Assembly (NCBI RefSeq): GCF_036881825.1
Contig: NZ_JBAJMW010000003.1
Span: 62,001-126,000 of the forward strand
DNA from: Tersicoccus mangrovi
GTDB taxonomy: Bacteria; Actinomycetota; Actinomycetes; Actinomycetales; Micrococcaceae
Direction: 5' to 3'
Length of the DNA: 64,000 nt
The notes below the pieces were generated by a model. That model ran no database searches and was not told the origin of the DNA. It saw only the letters and a list, made by a program, of their open reading frames with translations. This document shows, piece after piece, positions 42,861 to 51,793 of the stretch. The translations under genes and the position numbers were made by a program. Position 1 is the stretch's first letter. Every line of letters starts with the position of its first letter.

Positions 42861-44093
42861 CTAGCTGGTGGTGCCGTCCGACCCGCTCATCGTGCCGCCG
42901 GAGTTGCTCGAGCCGCTGGAGCCGTTGGAGCTCGAACCACTCGAGCTCTGGCCGCTCTGGCTCTGGCTCTGGCTGGTGGTGGACACGGTGGTCAGCCGGA
43001 TGCTCGTGGCCGTCGCGGAGCCGGACGACGACGTCGTGGCCACCACCGTGACCGTGGCCCCCGTCGTGAGGTCGCCGGCCGACAGCCCGGACGAGGAACT
43101 CCCCGACTGACCCGACTGGCCCGACGACGAGTTCCCGGACTGGCCCTGGCCGGACTGACTCTGGCCGGCCTGGCCGTCCCCGTCCTGGTCGAGGTCACCC
43201 GGTGGCATGCCACCAGAACCCTGCATGCCACCAGAACCCTGCATGCCACCAGAGCCCTGCATCCCGCCGGGGCCCTGCTGAGTGCCCTGGTTCTGCAGCC
43301 CCTGCTGGCCGCGGTCCCCGCCGAGCGAGGTGCGGGTGATCTGGGTGCTGCTGTCGATCGCGTACGTCTTGCTGTACCCGTCGCTGCTCTTGACGGTGAT
43401 CGAGGTCGTGCTGGCCGCCGTGATGGTGCCGTTCTGCAGCAGCATCGTGACCGTGCTGCCGCTGCGCGAGGTGACGAACTCGCCGTGGAGCGCCGAGCCG
43501 AGCTCCGAGCTGACGCCGGTGCCGAGTCCGCCGCCGAGGCCGGACTGGCCGAAGCCGCCGCGGCCCAGGCCGGCGAACCCCTCGCCCGCACCTCCGCGGC
43601 CACCCGCCTGCGTCGAGGTCGCCGAGGATGCCGCGACCGCCGCGGCCCCGCCGCCGAGGGCGACGCCGACCGCGACGCCGGCCGCGAGCAGGGACTTCTT
43701 CAACGTCCAGGGCCGGGACGACGATGCCGACGGGGGCGCGCCCCACGTCGTGCGGCCCTGCCAGCCGTCGCCGTACGCACCATGCGCCGGCTGACTGGGG
43801 GGCATGGCGCGCCCGTCCGTGCCGTCGGGACCAGAGTAGGGCTGCGAGTACGGGCCGGTGGAGGAATCGGGGTACGACCCGGAGTACGGGCCGGACGCGG
43901 GAGCCGAGCCCCACGGCTGCGAGCCGGAGGTCGAGCCGTTCGCCGCGCCGGACGTGTGACGGCCGGGGGAGGTCGGCGGGAGCGGAGGCAGCGCGGACGG
44001 GCCGGCACCCGGGTCGGAGTGCTGGGCATCGGCACCGCTGGCAGCGCGGCGGGCCTCGGGGTCGCGCGGGTCATGCGGGTACTGCTCGGACAT
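42861..44093 (-). CDS. Membrane-anchored DUF5666-like protein with low-complexity tail
   Basis: 410-aa surface protein. Residues 1-125 are a cytosolic Pro/Ser/Gly/Tyr-rich tail, then a membrane anchor (KKSLLAAGVAVGVALGGGAA, about 129-150). Outside follows a Gly-rich stretch, a beta domain with NGTITAASTTSITVKSSDG and YAIDSSTQITRTS as in DUF5666, a GSGGMQ triple repeat (about 283-300), and a second short beta unit (DLTTGATVTVVATTSSSGSA) within Ser/Gln/Gly-rich sequence. Such proteins often accompany two-component systems. It diverges from the response regulator. RBS: AGGAAGGACCCCC before ATG. Function unknown, possibly envelope sensing or a wall linker. Confidence 0.8.
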   Translation of the reverse strand: MSEQYPHDPRDPEARRAASGADAQHSDPGAGPSALPPLPPTSPGRHTSGAANGSTSGSQPWGSAPASGPYSGSYPDSSTGPYSQPYSGPDGTDGRAMPPSQPAHGAYGDGWQGRTTWGAPPSASSSRPWTLKKSLLAAGVAVGVALGGGAAAVAASSATSTQAGGRGGAGEGFAGLGRGGFGQSGLGGGLGTGVSSELGSALHGEFVTSRSGSTVTMLLQNGTITAASTTSITVKSSDGYSKTYAIDSSTQITRTSLGGDRGQQGLQNQGTQQGPGGMQGSGGMQGSGGMQGSGGMPPGDLDQDGDGQAGQSQSGQGQSGNSSSGQSGQSGSSSSGLSAGDLTTGATVTVVATTSSSGSATATSIRLTTVSTTSQSQSQSGQSSSGSSSNGSSGSSNSGGTMSGSDGTTS

Positions 44094-44195
44094 GGGGGTC
44101 CTTCCTGTGGGGCTGCCGGAGCAGGCCGGGTACGTCGATGTCTCGAGTCTTCGATCGGGGCCTGTGTCGCGGCTGTGCCCGGTCCCACGCGTCAC

Positions 44196-44303
44196 TGTGC
44201 AGTTGAGGTGACCGGTGCAGTTGAGACGACCGGTGCAGTTGAGACGACCGGTGCAGTCGGACGTGCCGGTGCAGTTGGATGTGCCGGTGCAGATGAGGAT
44301 CCC
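44196..44303. repeat. Six 18-bp tandem repeats between divergent genes
   Basis: Six contiguous 18-bp units (start 44196, 44214, 44232, 44250, 44268, 44286). Units 2 and 3 are identical, GGTGCAGTTGAGACGACC; units 1, 4, 5 and 6 diverge, mostly in the second half, while GTGCAG is kept in all. They sit about 100 nt upstream of the DUF5666-like start and 240 nt upstream of the response regulator. The units have no spacers, so this is not CRISPR. The rest of the 452-nt gap holds no gene. Confidence 0.9.
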
Positions 44304-44466
44304 CGGGCGATACCGAGCGGTCGCTCATCCAGCCGCCCCCGCCGACCCGGCGCGGATCGGGCCGGCCGGACGGCGACGAGACTAGGCTGGGCGCACGATC
44401 CTGTGGCCCGGAGCGGAGCCGCGACGCCGCGTTCGCATGCGCCGTGCAGCTCAGTCGATCCCCACC

Positions 44467-44504
44467 TCACAGCTCTCTCACACGCACAGCTCCGTCACAG
44501 GTTC
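44467..44504. promoter_or_regulatory. Direct repeats before the response-regulator gene
   Basis: CACAGCTC (44468), CACAGCTC (44485) and CACAGGTTC (44496) recur with spacings of 17 and 11 nt. The 11-nt spacing is typical of OmpR/PhoB-type direct-repeat sites, so this may be an autoregulatory site of the response regulator that starts 42 nt later. Confidence 0.4.
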
Positions 44505-44545
44505 GGCCCAGCAGGGAGCTACCCCGGGACCGGAGACTCGATGTC

Positions 44546-45295
<750 letters not shown>

Positions 45296-45400
45296 GCAGC
45301 ACGGCCCGGAGCTCGACCGACCCGACCACCCACCCCGAATCGCCACCCAGAACTGCACGACCCAGAACAGCGCGACACCGTCGAACGGAGGCACGACACG

Positions 45401-46906
45401 ATGAGCACGCTCGCGGGCGCTCCGGCGACCCGGGTCCGGGGCCCGGCCGGCTGGCACCTGCGCACCCGGGTCATCGCGGTCGCGCTGCTGATGCTCGCCA
45501 CCATCTGCGTCACGGTGGGCCTCGTGACCCTCACCGCTGTCAACCTGTTCGTCACGAACCAGCTCGACGGGCGCCTCCACGAGGCGTCCCAGCGCGCCGT
45601 GAACTTCAGCGCTCCCCCGCCCGGCGGCGGCGACCACGACGCCTCGGACCCGCTGCAGGCGCGCGGGCAGGGTGCGGGCACCCTCAACGCCCTCATCGTC
45701 GGCGGCGCCGTCAACACGTCCGGCGTGATCGACCGGAACGGCAACCGGCAGTCCCTCTCGGCGTCGGACCGCTCGGCACTCGCCTCGCTGCCGACGACGT
45801 CGGAACCGGCCGAACGCAACCTGTCCATCGGCGACTACCGGCTCGTGGCCACCCAGGTCACCAACGGCGTCGTGGTCACCGGGCTGCCACTGACCGACCG
45901 CAACGACCTCCTCCGGGACATCACCGGCACCTTCGCCCTCGTCTCGCTCGGCGGCCTCGCGCTGACCGGCGTCATCGGCGTCGTCGTCATCCGGCGCACG
46001 CTGCGCCCGCTCGAGGACGTCAGCGCCGTCGCCACCCAGGTCGCACGGTTGCCGCTGGACGCCGGCGAGGTGCGGCTCGCGCAACGGGTGCCCCCGCGGC
46101 TCGCGGACCCGCACACCGAGGTCGGCTCGGTGGGCCACGCACTGAACCAGATGCTCGACAACGTCTCCTCCGCCCTCGACGCCCGCCAGCGCAGCGAGAC
46201 CCGCGTGCGGCAGTTCGTCGCCGACGCCTCGCACGAGCTGCGCACCCCGCTCGCGGCGATCCGCGGCTACACCGACCTGGTGCGGATGACGGAGGACCTG
46301 AGCGAGGACGGCGCCCGATCGCTCGGCCGGGTCGAGTCCCAGTCGCGGCGGATGACGTCGCTCGTCGAGGACCTGCTGCTGCTCGCGCGGCTCGACGAGG
46401 GCCAGCAGCCCGAGTTCGCCGACGTCGACCTGGGCGAACTCGTCGTCGAGGTCGTCACCGACGCGCAGGTCACCGCGCGGGATCACCACTGGGTCATCGC
46501 CGTGCCCGACGACCCGGTCCCCGTGCGCGCCGATCCCCGGCAGCTCACGCAGGTGCTGACGAATCTGCTCTCGAACGCCCGCAAGCACACCGACGCCGGC
46601 ACGACCGTGACGACCACGGTGAGCCGGTCGAGCGACGGGCGCGACGCGGTCCTCTCCGTCGTCGACACGGGGCCCGGCATCGACCCCGAGTTCCTCGAGC
46701 AGATCTTCGCCCGGTTCGCCCGGGCCGACGCCGCACGCAGCGGCACCGACGGCACCACCGGACTCGGCCTGGCCATCGTCGAGGCCATCGTGGCGGCACA
46801 CGGCGGCCGGATCGAGGTATCGTCGCGGCCGGGGCGGACCGAGTTCGCCGTCCGCCTGCCGCTCGTCTCGCGCAGCCGGCCCGCCGTCGGGGCCGGAGCC
46901 GCCTGA
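45401..46906 (+). CDS. Sensor histidine kinase (two-component)
   Basis: 501-aa membrane kinase. TM1 at about 25-50, an extracellular Pro/Gly/Asp-rich sensor loop (about 55-165), TM2 at about 180-200, then a HAMP linker (RRTLRPLEDVSAVATQVARL). HisKA domain carries His278 in DASHELRTPLAAIRGYTDLV. HATPase domain has the N-box LLSNARKHT, G1 VVDTGPGI and G2 GTTGLGLAIVEAIVAAHGGR. Start ATG follows GGAGG at 10 nt. It phosphorylates the response regulator encoded just upstream. Signal unknown; the neighbouring glycosyltransferases suggest envelope stress or wall glycan state. Confidence 0.94.
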   Translation: MSTLAGAPATRVRGPAGWHLRTRVIAVALLMLATICVTVGLVTLTAVNLFVTNQLDGRLHEASQRAVNFSAPPPGGGDHDASDPLQARGQGAGTLNALIVGGAVNTSGVIDRNGNRQSLSASDRSALASLPTTSEPAERNLSIGDYRLVATQVTNGVVVTGLPLTDRNDLLRDITGTFALVSLGGLALTGVIGVVVIRRTLRPLEDVSAVATQVARLPLDAGEVRLAQRVPPRLADPHTEVGSVGHALNQMLDNVSSALDARQRSETRVRQFVADASHELRTPLAAIRGYTDLVRMTEDLSEDGARSLGRVESQSRRMTSLVEDLLLLARLDEGQQPEFADVDLGELVVEVVTDAQVTARDHHWVIAVPDDPVPVRADPRQLTQVLTNLLSNARKHTDAGTTVTTTVSRSSDGRDAVLSVVDTGPGIDPEFLEQIFARFARADAARSGTDGTTGLGLAIVEAIVAAHGGRIEVSSRPGRTEFAVRLPLVSRSRPAVGAGAA

Positions 46907-46907
46907 T

Positions 46908-46962
46908 GTGACAACAAGTTGTCAACACATTTGTCACAGGATGTTGTCACGCGTGATTGACA
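46908..46962 (+). promoter_or_regulatory. Iterated TTGTCA boxes before the protease gene
   Basis: TGACAAC-AA-GTTGTCA (46909-46924) is an inverted repeat, and TTGTCA recurs at 46919, 46931 and 46944, spaced 12-13 nt. A perfect -35 hexamer TTGACA follows at 46957-46962, but I see no good -10. Likely an operator cluster for the secreted protease gene, perhaps for the adjacent OmpR-type regulator. Confidence 0.5.
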
Positions 46963-47045
46963 AACCTGTGTGATCTGCGCGACGCTGATCCGGTGATCCC
47001 GCACCGGAGCGGATGCCCGGTGCCACTCGAGGAGAGGGCACGACC

Positions 47046-47789
47046 ATGAGAACGTTGACGAAGCTCGCTGCCGCGCTCACGCTGGCGACGGTACCCTTCC
47101 TGGCCATCGCCCCCGCCGCTTCCGCCGCGCCGTACGGCAAGAGCGCCCCGAGCGGCTCGACCATCCAGATCGTCGGCGGCGAGCAGGCCCCGGCAACGCC
47201 GTGGGCCGTGCAGCTGATCTTCAAGCAGGGCACCGGCACGTACGGCTGCACCGGCGAGCAGGTCAACGCCCGGTGGGTCCTCACGGCCCGCCACTGCGTC
47301 GACGGCACGACGGCGATGAACGTCTACCACAGCAACAGCACGACCAACCGCGGCACCCCCACCGCCGCGGACTCGTGGGGCTACGGGCCCGCCGGCGACG
47401 TCGCGCTCGTGCACCTGAGCACCGCGGTGAACCTGAGCAGCTACCCCTCGCTCAACCTCTCCTACTCGCCCACGAAGACCGGCACGGCCACCATCATGGG
47501 CTACGGTCTGCGCGCCGACGCGACCCCCTCCACGGGTCTGTACCAGGCCACGGTGCAGCGCAACGGCCGCACCCGGGACGCCTACCGCGGCATCGCCCAG
47601 CACGTCAACGGCGTGACCGGCGCGTCCAACCACGGCGACTCCGGTGGCCCGATCATCGTCAACGGCGCCATCGTCGGCGTGTGCTCCACCGGTGACTCCG
47701 CCGATCCGGGCAGCGACATCCACGCCGGGTCGAACTACGCGGTGCTGTCCCAGGACGCCAGCTGGATCCGCACCACCATCAGCCAGTGA
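47046..47789 (+). CDS. Secreted trypsin-like serine protease (S1)
   Basis: 247-aa exported protease. Signal peptide about 1-28 (MRTLTKLAAALTLATVPFLA, cut near ASA), short propeptide, then mature start IVGGEQAPATPWAVQL. Catalytic triad: His83 in LTARHC, Asp118 in GDVALVHL, Ser199 in NHGDSGGPI. C-terminal QDASWIRTTISQ is standard for streptogrisin/trypsin-like enzymes. RBS GAGGAGAGGG before ATG. It lies 139 nt after the histidine kinase; the repeated TTGTCA boxes in that gap suggest its own control. It may shape the wall or feed on proteins. Confidence 0.94.
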   Translation: MRTLTKLAAALTLATVPFLAIAPAASAAPYGKSAPSGSTIQIVGGEQAPATPWAVQLIFKQGTGTYGCTGEQVNARWVLTARHCVDGTTAMNVYHSNSTTNRGTPTAADSWGYGPAGDVALVHLSTAVNLSSYPSLNLSYSPTKTGTATIMGYGLRADATPSTGLYQATVQRNGRTRDAYRGIAQHVNGVTGASNHGDSGGPIIVNGAIVGVCSTGDSADPGSDIHAGSNYAVLSQDASWIRTTISQ

Positions 47790-47884
47790 GCTGATCCGTC
47801 AAGACCCGGGAACAGGGGATCCCCCACCTCTGAACCCGTGATCCGAGCCCGGGGTCTCCCCCACCCCAGCGCTGCTCGGACCGA

Positions 47885-47921
47885 TCGAGGCTGGCCGCAT
47901 CATCGATGCGGCCAGCCTCGA
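47885..47921 (+). terminator. Terminator of the protease gene
   Basis: Perfect 17-bp arms (TCGAGGCTGGCCGCATC / GATGCGGCCAGCCTCGA) with a 3-nt loop ATC, about 95 nt after the stop. The sequence from 47922 to 48053 shows no other clear element. Confidence 0.85.
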
Positions 47922-48053
47922 CTGCTTTCCGGGAACGGTCCGCTGACCGGTCGATCCGGCTGACGCCGGGCATCCCGGGGTTCGCCGACATCCACAGTCG
48001 TCGCACAGCCACCCGCTACGAGCGGCAAAAGTGGCGTCACGACAGTGGTCGGT

Positions 48054-49490
48054 ATGACAGCTCCGATCTCCGCTCCCCTGCTCGTCGCCGGTGTCGCGAC
48101 GGACCCCCCGACGGTGGCGCCGCGCCTGCAGCGGGGACCCGTGGACACCACCGGCCCCGTCCCCGTCCTCGACGTCACCATCCCCGTGTACAACGAGGAG
48201 AAGGACATCGAGGCGGCGCTCCGTCGCCTGCACCGGCACCTGACGGACCAGTTCCCGCACAGCTTCGCCATCACCGTCGCGGACAACGCGAGCACCGACG
48301 ACACGCTGCCGGTCGCCGAGCGGGTCGCTCGGGAGCTGCCCGAGGTGCGAGTCGTCCACCTCGACGAGAAGGGGCGGGGGCGGGCGCTGCGCCGCGTGTG
48401 GTCCGACTCCCCGTCGCCCGTGCTCGCCTACATGGACGTCGACCTCTCCACCGACCTCGCGGCGCTCGGCCCCCTGGTGGCACCGCTGATCTCGGGCCAC
48501 TCGGACGTCTCCATCGGCACCCGCCTGGCTCGCGGCTCCCGCGTCGTGCGCGGTGCCAAGCGGGAGTTCATCTCCCGCTCGTACAACCTGCTCCTGCGCT
48601 CCTCCCTCGGCGCCCGGTTCTCCGACGCGCAGTGCGGCTTCAAGGCCATCCGCGGGGACGTCGCCCGGATGCTGCTGCCCTACACCGAGGACAACGCCTG
48701 GTTCTTCGACACCGAGCTGCTCGTCCTCGCCGAACGCAGCGGCCTGCGGATCGCCGAGGTGCCGGTGGACTGGACGGACGATCCCGACTCGACGGTCGAC
48801 ATCGTGCGGACGGCCGTCGACGACGTCAAGGGGATCGTGCGGATCAGCCGGGACCTCGTCCGCGGGCGGATCCCTGTCGAACAGCTGCGCACCGCCGTCG
48901 GGCGCGGCACCATCCCCGGCCAGACGTCGACCCTGTTCACCCAGGTCGTGCGCTTCGGCGTCGTGGGCGTCGCCTCGACGCTCGCCTACCTCGGGATCTT
49001 CGTGCTGTTCCGGCTGTGGGTCGACCCGCAGGCGGCCAACCTGATCGCGCTGCTGACGACCGCGATCGGCAACACCGCCGCGAACCGGATCTTCACCTTC
49101 GGCGTCAGCGGCTCCGCGGGGGCGCTCAAGCACCACGTGCAGGGGCTGATCGTCTTCGGCATCGGCCTGGCCCTCACCTCGGGCGCCCTCGCCGCCGTGC
49201 ATGCGTCCGGTTCCCCGCACCGCGCCGTCGAGGTGGCCGCCGTCGTCGGCGCCAACCTCCTCGCCACCCTCGTCCGGTTCCTCCTGTTCCGGCTCTGGGT
49301 GTTCCGGCCCGGCTCCCGCGGCGCGAGCCGGACGGGCGGCACTCCCGTCTCCGACGTTCCCGTGACCACCGCGCCGGCCAACCCGCTGGCTGACGCCATC
49401 GCCGGAATGGCGCCGACCCCGGCCCTCAGCACCCCCTCGATCCCCGCCTCCCCCGCCTCCCCGGCCTTCACGAAGGACACGAACCGATGA
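48054..49490 (+). CDS. DPM1-like GT2 glycosyltransferase with GtrA membrane domain (YkcC-like)
   Basis: Transfers a sugar, probably mannose or glucose, from a nucleotide sugar to a polyprenyl phosphate. The GT2 domain is at about 40-260: DVTIPVYNEEKDIEAAL, DNASTDDTLPVAE, YMDVDLSTDL (DXD metal site), QCGFKAIRGDVARMLL. From about 295 a four-TM GtrA-like domain follows (QVVRFGVVGVASTLAYLGIF), which helps flip lipid-linked sugar. The start is ATG; a GTG 9 nt earlier is possible, and neither has a clear RBS. It overlaps the first GT39 gene by 4 nt (ATGA), matching the B. subtilis ykcC-ykcB pairing. 478 aa. Confidence 0.9.
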   Translation: MTAPISAPLLVAGVATDPPTVAPRLQRGPVDTTGPVPVLDVTIPVYNEEKDIEAALRRLHRHLTDQFPHSFAITVADNASTDDTLPVAERVARELPEVRVVHLDEKGRGRALRRVWSDSPSPVLAYMDVDLSTDLAALGPLVAPLISGHSDVSIGTRLARGSRVVRGAKREFISRSYNLLLRSSLGARFSDAQCGFKAIRGDVARMLLPYTEDNAWFFDTELLVLAERSGLRIAEVPVDWTDDPDSTVDIVRTAVDDVKGIVRISRDLVRGRIPVEQLRTAVGRGTIPGQTSTLFTQVVRFGVVGVASTLAYLGIFVLFRLWVDPQAANLIALLTTAIGNTAANRIFTFGVSGSAGALKHHVQGLIVFGIGLALTSGALAAVHASGSPHRAVEVAAVVGANLLATLVRFLLFRLWVFRPGSRGASRTGGTPVSDVPVTTAPANPLADAIAGMAPTPALSTPSIPASPASPAFTKDTNR

Positions 49491-51664
49491 GCACCTCGAC
49501 CTCCGCGACCGGCACCCCGGAGCGCCGGACCACCGCCCCGCCCCGCTACCTCCTGGACGCGACCTCCGCGACGGACGTGATCGATCACCCGCAGCAGCAC
49601 GCGGACCGGCACGCCGCCCCTGACGACGAGCGGACCCGCCGGTCCCACGCCGCCGGTCGGGGGATCGGCCGCTGGGTGACGGGCGGCGACCAGCCCCGCC
49701 GGGTCCGGCCGTCCGCCCTGGGCCTGCTGCTGGGCACCGGGCTCCTCTACTTCTGGAACCTGACGATCTCCGGCTACGGCAACTCCTTCTACGCCGCCGC
49801 CATCCAGGCCGGGACGAAGAGCTGGACGGCGCTGCTGTTCGGCTCCCTCGACGCCGGCAACGCCATCACGGTGGACAAGCCGCCGGCCTCCCTGTGGCTC
49901 CCGGCCCTGCTCGGCCGCCTGTTCGGCTTCAACTCGTTCACGGTGCTCGCCCCGCAGGCCCTCATGGGCGTGGCCGCGGTCGGGTTGCTGTACGCCGCGG
50001 TCAAACGGACGAGCGGCCCCGCGGCCGGGCTCATCGCCGGTGCGGCGCTCGCCCTCACGCCGGTCGCGACCCTGATGTTCCGCTTCGACAACCCGGACGC
50101 CCTGCTCACGCTGTGCCTCGTCGCGGCGGGCTACGCGGTGGTGCGGGCTTGTCAGAAGCACGGCGCGCGCTGGCTCTTCCTCGCCGGCGCGCTGCTCGGC
50201 CTGGCGTTCCTGACCAAGATGCTGCAGGGCTTCCTCACCATCCCCGCGCTCGCCCTCGCCTACCTGTGGGCGGCGAACACCGGGATCGGTCGGCGCCTCC
50301 TGAACCTGCTCGCCGCGCTCGGCGGCATCCTCGTCGTCGCCGGCAGCTACCTGCTCGTCTTCCAGCTCACCCCCGCGGATGCGCGGCCCTACATGGCCGG
50401 CACGCAGACCAACAGCTTCCTCGAGCTCACCTTCGGCTACAACGGCCTCGGCCGCATCTTCGGCGGCGAGGGCAACGGCGGCGGTGGCGGCGGCATGGGC
50501 GGAGGCGGCAACACCGGCTTCGGCGGCTCCACCGGCGTCCTGCGCATGTTCAACTCCGCGTTCGGCTCCGAGGTCTCCTGGCTGATCCCGGCCGCCGTGA
50601 TCCTTCTCGTCGCCGGCCTCTGGTTCACCCGGCGAGCGCCGCGCACCGACCTGACGCGGGCCTCCCTCATCCTCTGGGGCGGCTGGATGATCGTGACCGC
50701 CGGCATCTTCTCCTTCATGGAGGGCACGATCCACCCGTACTACGCCGTCGCCCTGGCGCCCGGCATCGCCGCCCTCGTCGGCATCGGCGCCGTCGAGCTC
50801 TGGCGCGGCCGGACGTACCTCGCCCCGCGCATCGTCCTGGCGGTCAGCATCCTCGCGACCGCCGTCTGGTCCTTCGCCCTGCTGTCCACCGCATCGAGCT
50901 GGCTGCCGTGGCTGAAGTGGGTGCAGCTCGCGCTCGGCGTGCTGACCGCGACCGCGCTGGTGTTCCGGCTCGACGCGGTGCGCCGGATGGGCGTGGCCGT
51001 GATCATCGCGGCCCTGCTCTCCTCGGGCCTCGGCATGGGCTCGTGGGCGATCGCGACGGCGGCGTCGGCGCACTCCGGGTCGATCCCGACGTCCGGCCCG
51101 GCGAGCGCCGGCGGCGGCATGGGTGGCGCTCGGGCCGGCGGTATGCCCGGCGGTACGACGGGCCAGGCACCCGGCGGCACGACGGGTCAGACTCCCGGCG
51201 GCACGACGGGTCAGACTCCCGGCGGCACGACGGGCCAGAACGGGACGACCGGCCAGGCTCCCGGCGGTACCACCGGCCAGGCACCGACGGGGCAGGCACC
51301 CGGCGGCATGGGTGAGGCGGGCGGCGCCAACGCCGAGCTGACGGCGCTGCTGCAGAAGACGACCACCACCTGGTCCGCGGCCATCTCGGGGGCGACCGGT
51401 GCGGCCGATCTCGAGCTCGCGTCCAACACGTCGGTGATCGCGCTCGGCGGCTGGAACGGCTCGGATCCCTCCCCGACGCTGGCCCAGTTCCAGCAGATGG
51501 TCCGCGACGGGAAGATCAGCTACTTCATCTCCGGTGGCGGCATGGGCGGCGGCGGAGGGATGGGCGGCGGCTCGTCGTCCTCGTCCGAGATCGCCCAGTG
51601 GGTGGCCGCGAACTACACCGCCACCACCGTCGGCTCGAGCACGGTCTACGACCTGCGCTCCTGA
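49487..51664 (+). CDS. GT39-type polytopic glycosyltransferase (YkcB-like), copy 1
   Basis: 725-aa membrane enzyme that moves a sugar from a polyprenyl-phosphate donor to an acceptor outside the membrane. About 70 N-terminal cytosolic residues precede roughly 12 membrane segments (from about 84). GT39 landmark ITVDKPPASLW (about 125) with catalytic-type Asp in SLDAGNAI. An extracellular Gly-rich loop (EGNGGGGGGMGGGGN, about 325) and a Gly-Thr-Gln-Pro tandem repeat (GGTTGQTP units, about 555-610) are unusual low-complexity inserts. A C-terminal beta domain (LASNTSVIALGGWNGSDPS) follows. 4-nt overlap with the GT2 gene. Confidence 0.9.
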   Translation: MSTSTSATGTPERRTTAPPRYLLDATSATDVIDHPQQHADRHAAPDDERTRRSHAAGRGIGRWVTGGDQPRRVRPSALGLLLGTGLLYFWNLTISGYGNSFYAAAIQAGTKSWTALLFGSLDAGNAITVDKPPASLWLPALLGRLFGFNSFTVLAPQALMGVAAVGLLYAAVKRTSGPAAGLIAGAALALTPVATLMFRFDNPDALLTLCLVAAGYAVVRACQKHGARWLFLAGALLGLAFLTKMLQGFLTIPALALAYLWAANTGIGRRLLNLLAALGGILVVAGSYLLVFQLTPADARPYMAGTQTNSFLELTFGYNGLGRIFGGEGNGGGGGGMGGGGNTGFGGSTGVLRMFNSAFGSEVSWLIPAAVILLVAGLWFTRRAPRTDLTRASLILWGGWMIVTAGIFSFMEGTIHPYYAVALAPGIAALVGIGAVELWRGRTYLAPRIVLAVSILATAVWSFALLSTASSWLPWLKWVQLALGVLTATALVFRLDAVRRMGVAVIIAALLSSGLGMGSWAIATAASAHSGSIPTSGPASAGGGMGGARAGGMPGGTTGQAPGGTTGQTPGGTTGQTPGGTTGQNGTTGQAPGGTTGQAPTGQAPGGMGEAGGANAELTALLQKTTTTWSAAISGATGAADLELASNTSVIALGGWNGSDPSPTLAQFQQMVRDGKISYFISGGGMGGGGGMGGGSSSSSEIAQWVAANYTATTVGSSTVYDLRS
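51149..51312 (+). repeat. 24-bp tandem repeats coding GGTTGQTP
   Basis: Repeats of an 8-codon unit (GGTTGQ plus TP or AP) in the first GT39 gene, with near-identical DNA in the central units. A shorter analogous array (QTGAG units, 15 bp) is in the second GT39 gene near 53453-53500. Confidence 0.8.
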
Positions 51665-51693
51665 CCCCACCGCCACCATCTGACCCCCACCTC

Positions 51694-51767
51694 CCGCCAG
51701 CTCGTCGATAGACGTTCACCGGTGCTCCGATTCGGGCCCGATCGAACATCTGTCGACGAGCTGGCGG
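51694..51767. repeat. Long intergenic hairpin, family 2 copy (A)
   Basis: Arms of 24 bp (left 51694-51717 beginning CCGCCAGCTCGTCGATAGAC, right 51744-51767) match at 22 of 24 positions, with a 26-nt loop. It lies 30 nt after the first GT39 stop and 27 nt before the second GT39 start. Confidence 0.8.
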
Positions 51768-51793
51768 ACCCCTCTCCCCGAAGGAGAAGACGC

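Noticed and set aside
44196..44303. Short repeats considered as a CRISPR array
   Set aside because: Units abut with no spacers and no cas genes are near.
44071..44328. 85-aa frame reading through the 18-bp repeats (LHRSSQLHRSSQ pattern)
   Set aside because: Periodic product of the tandem DNA repeat, overlaps the DUF5666-like start in another frame, no ribosome site.
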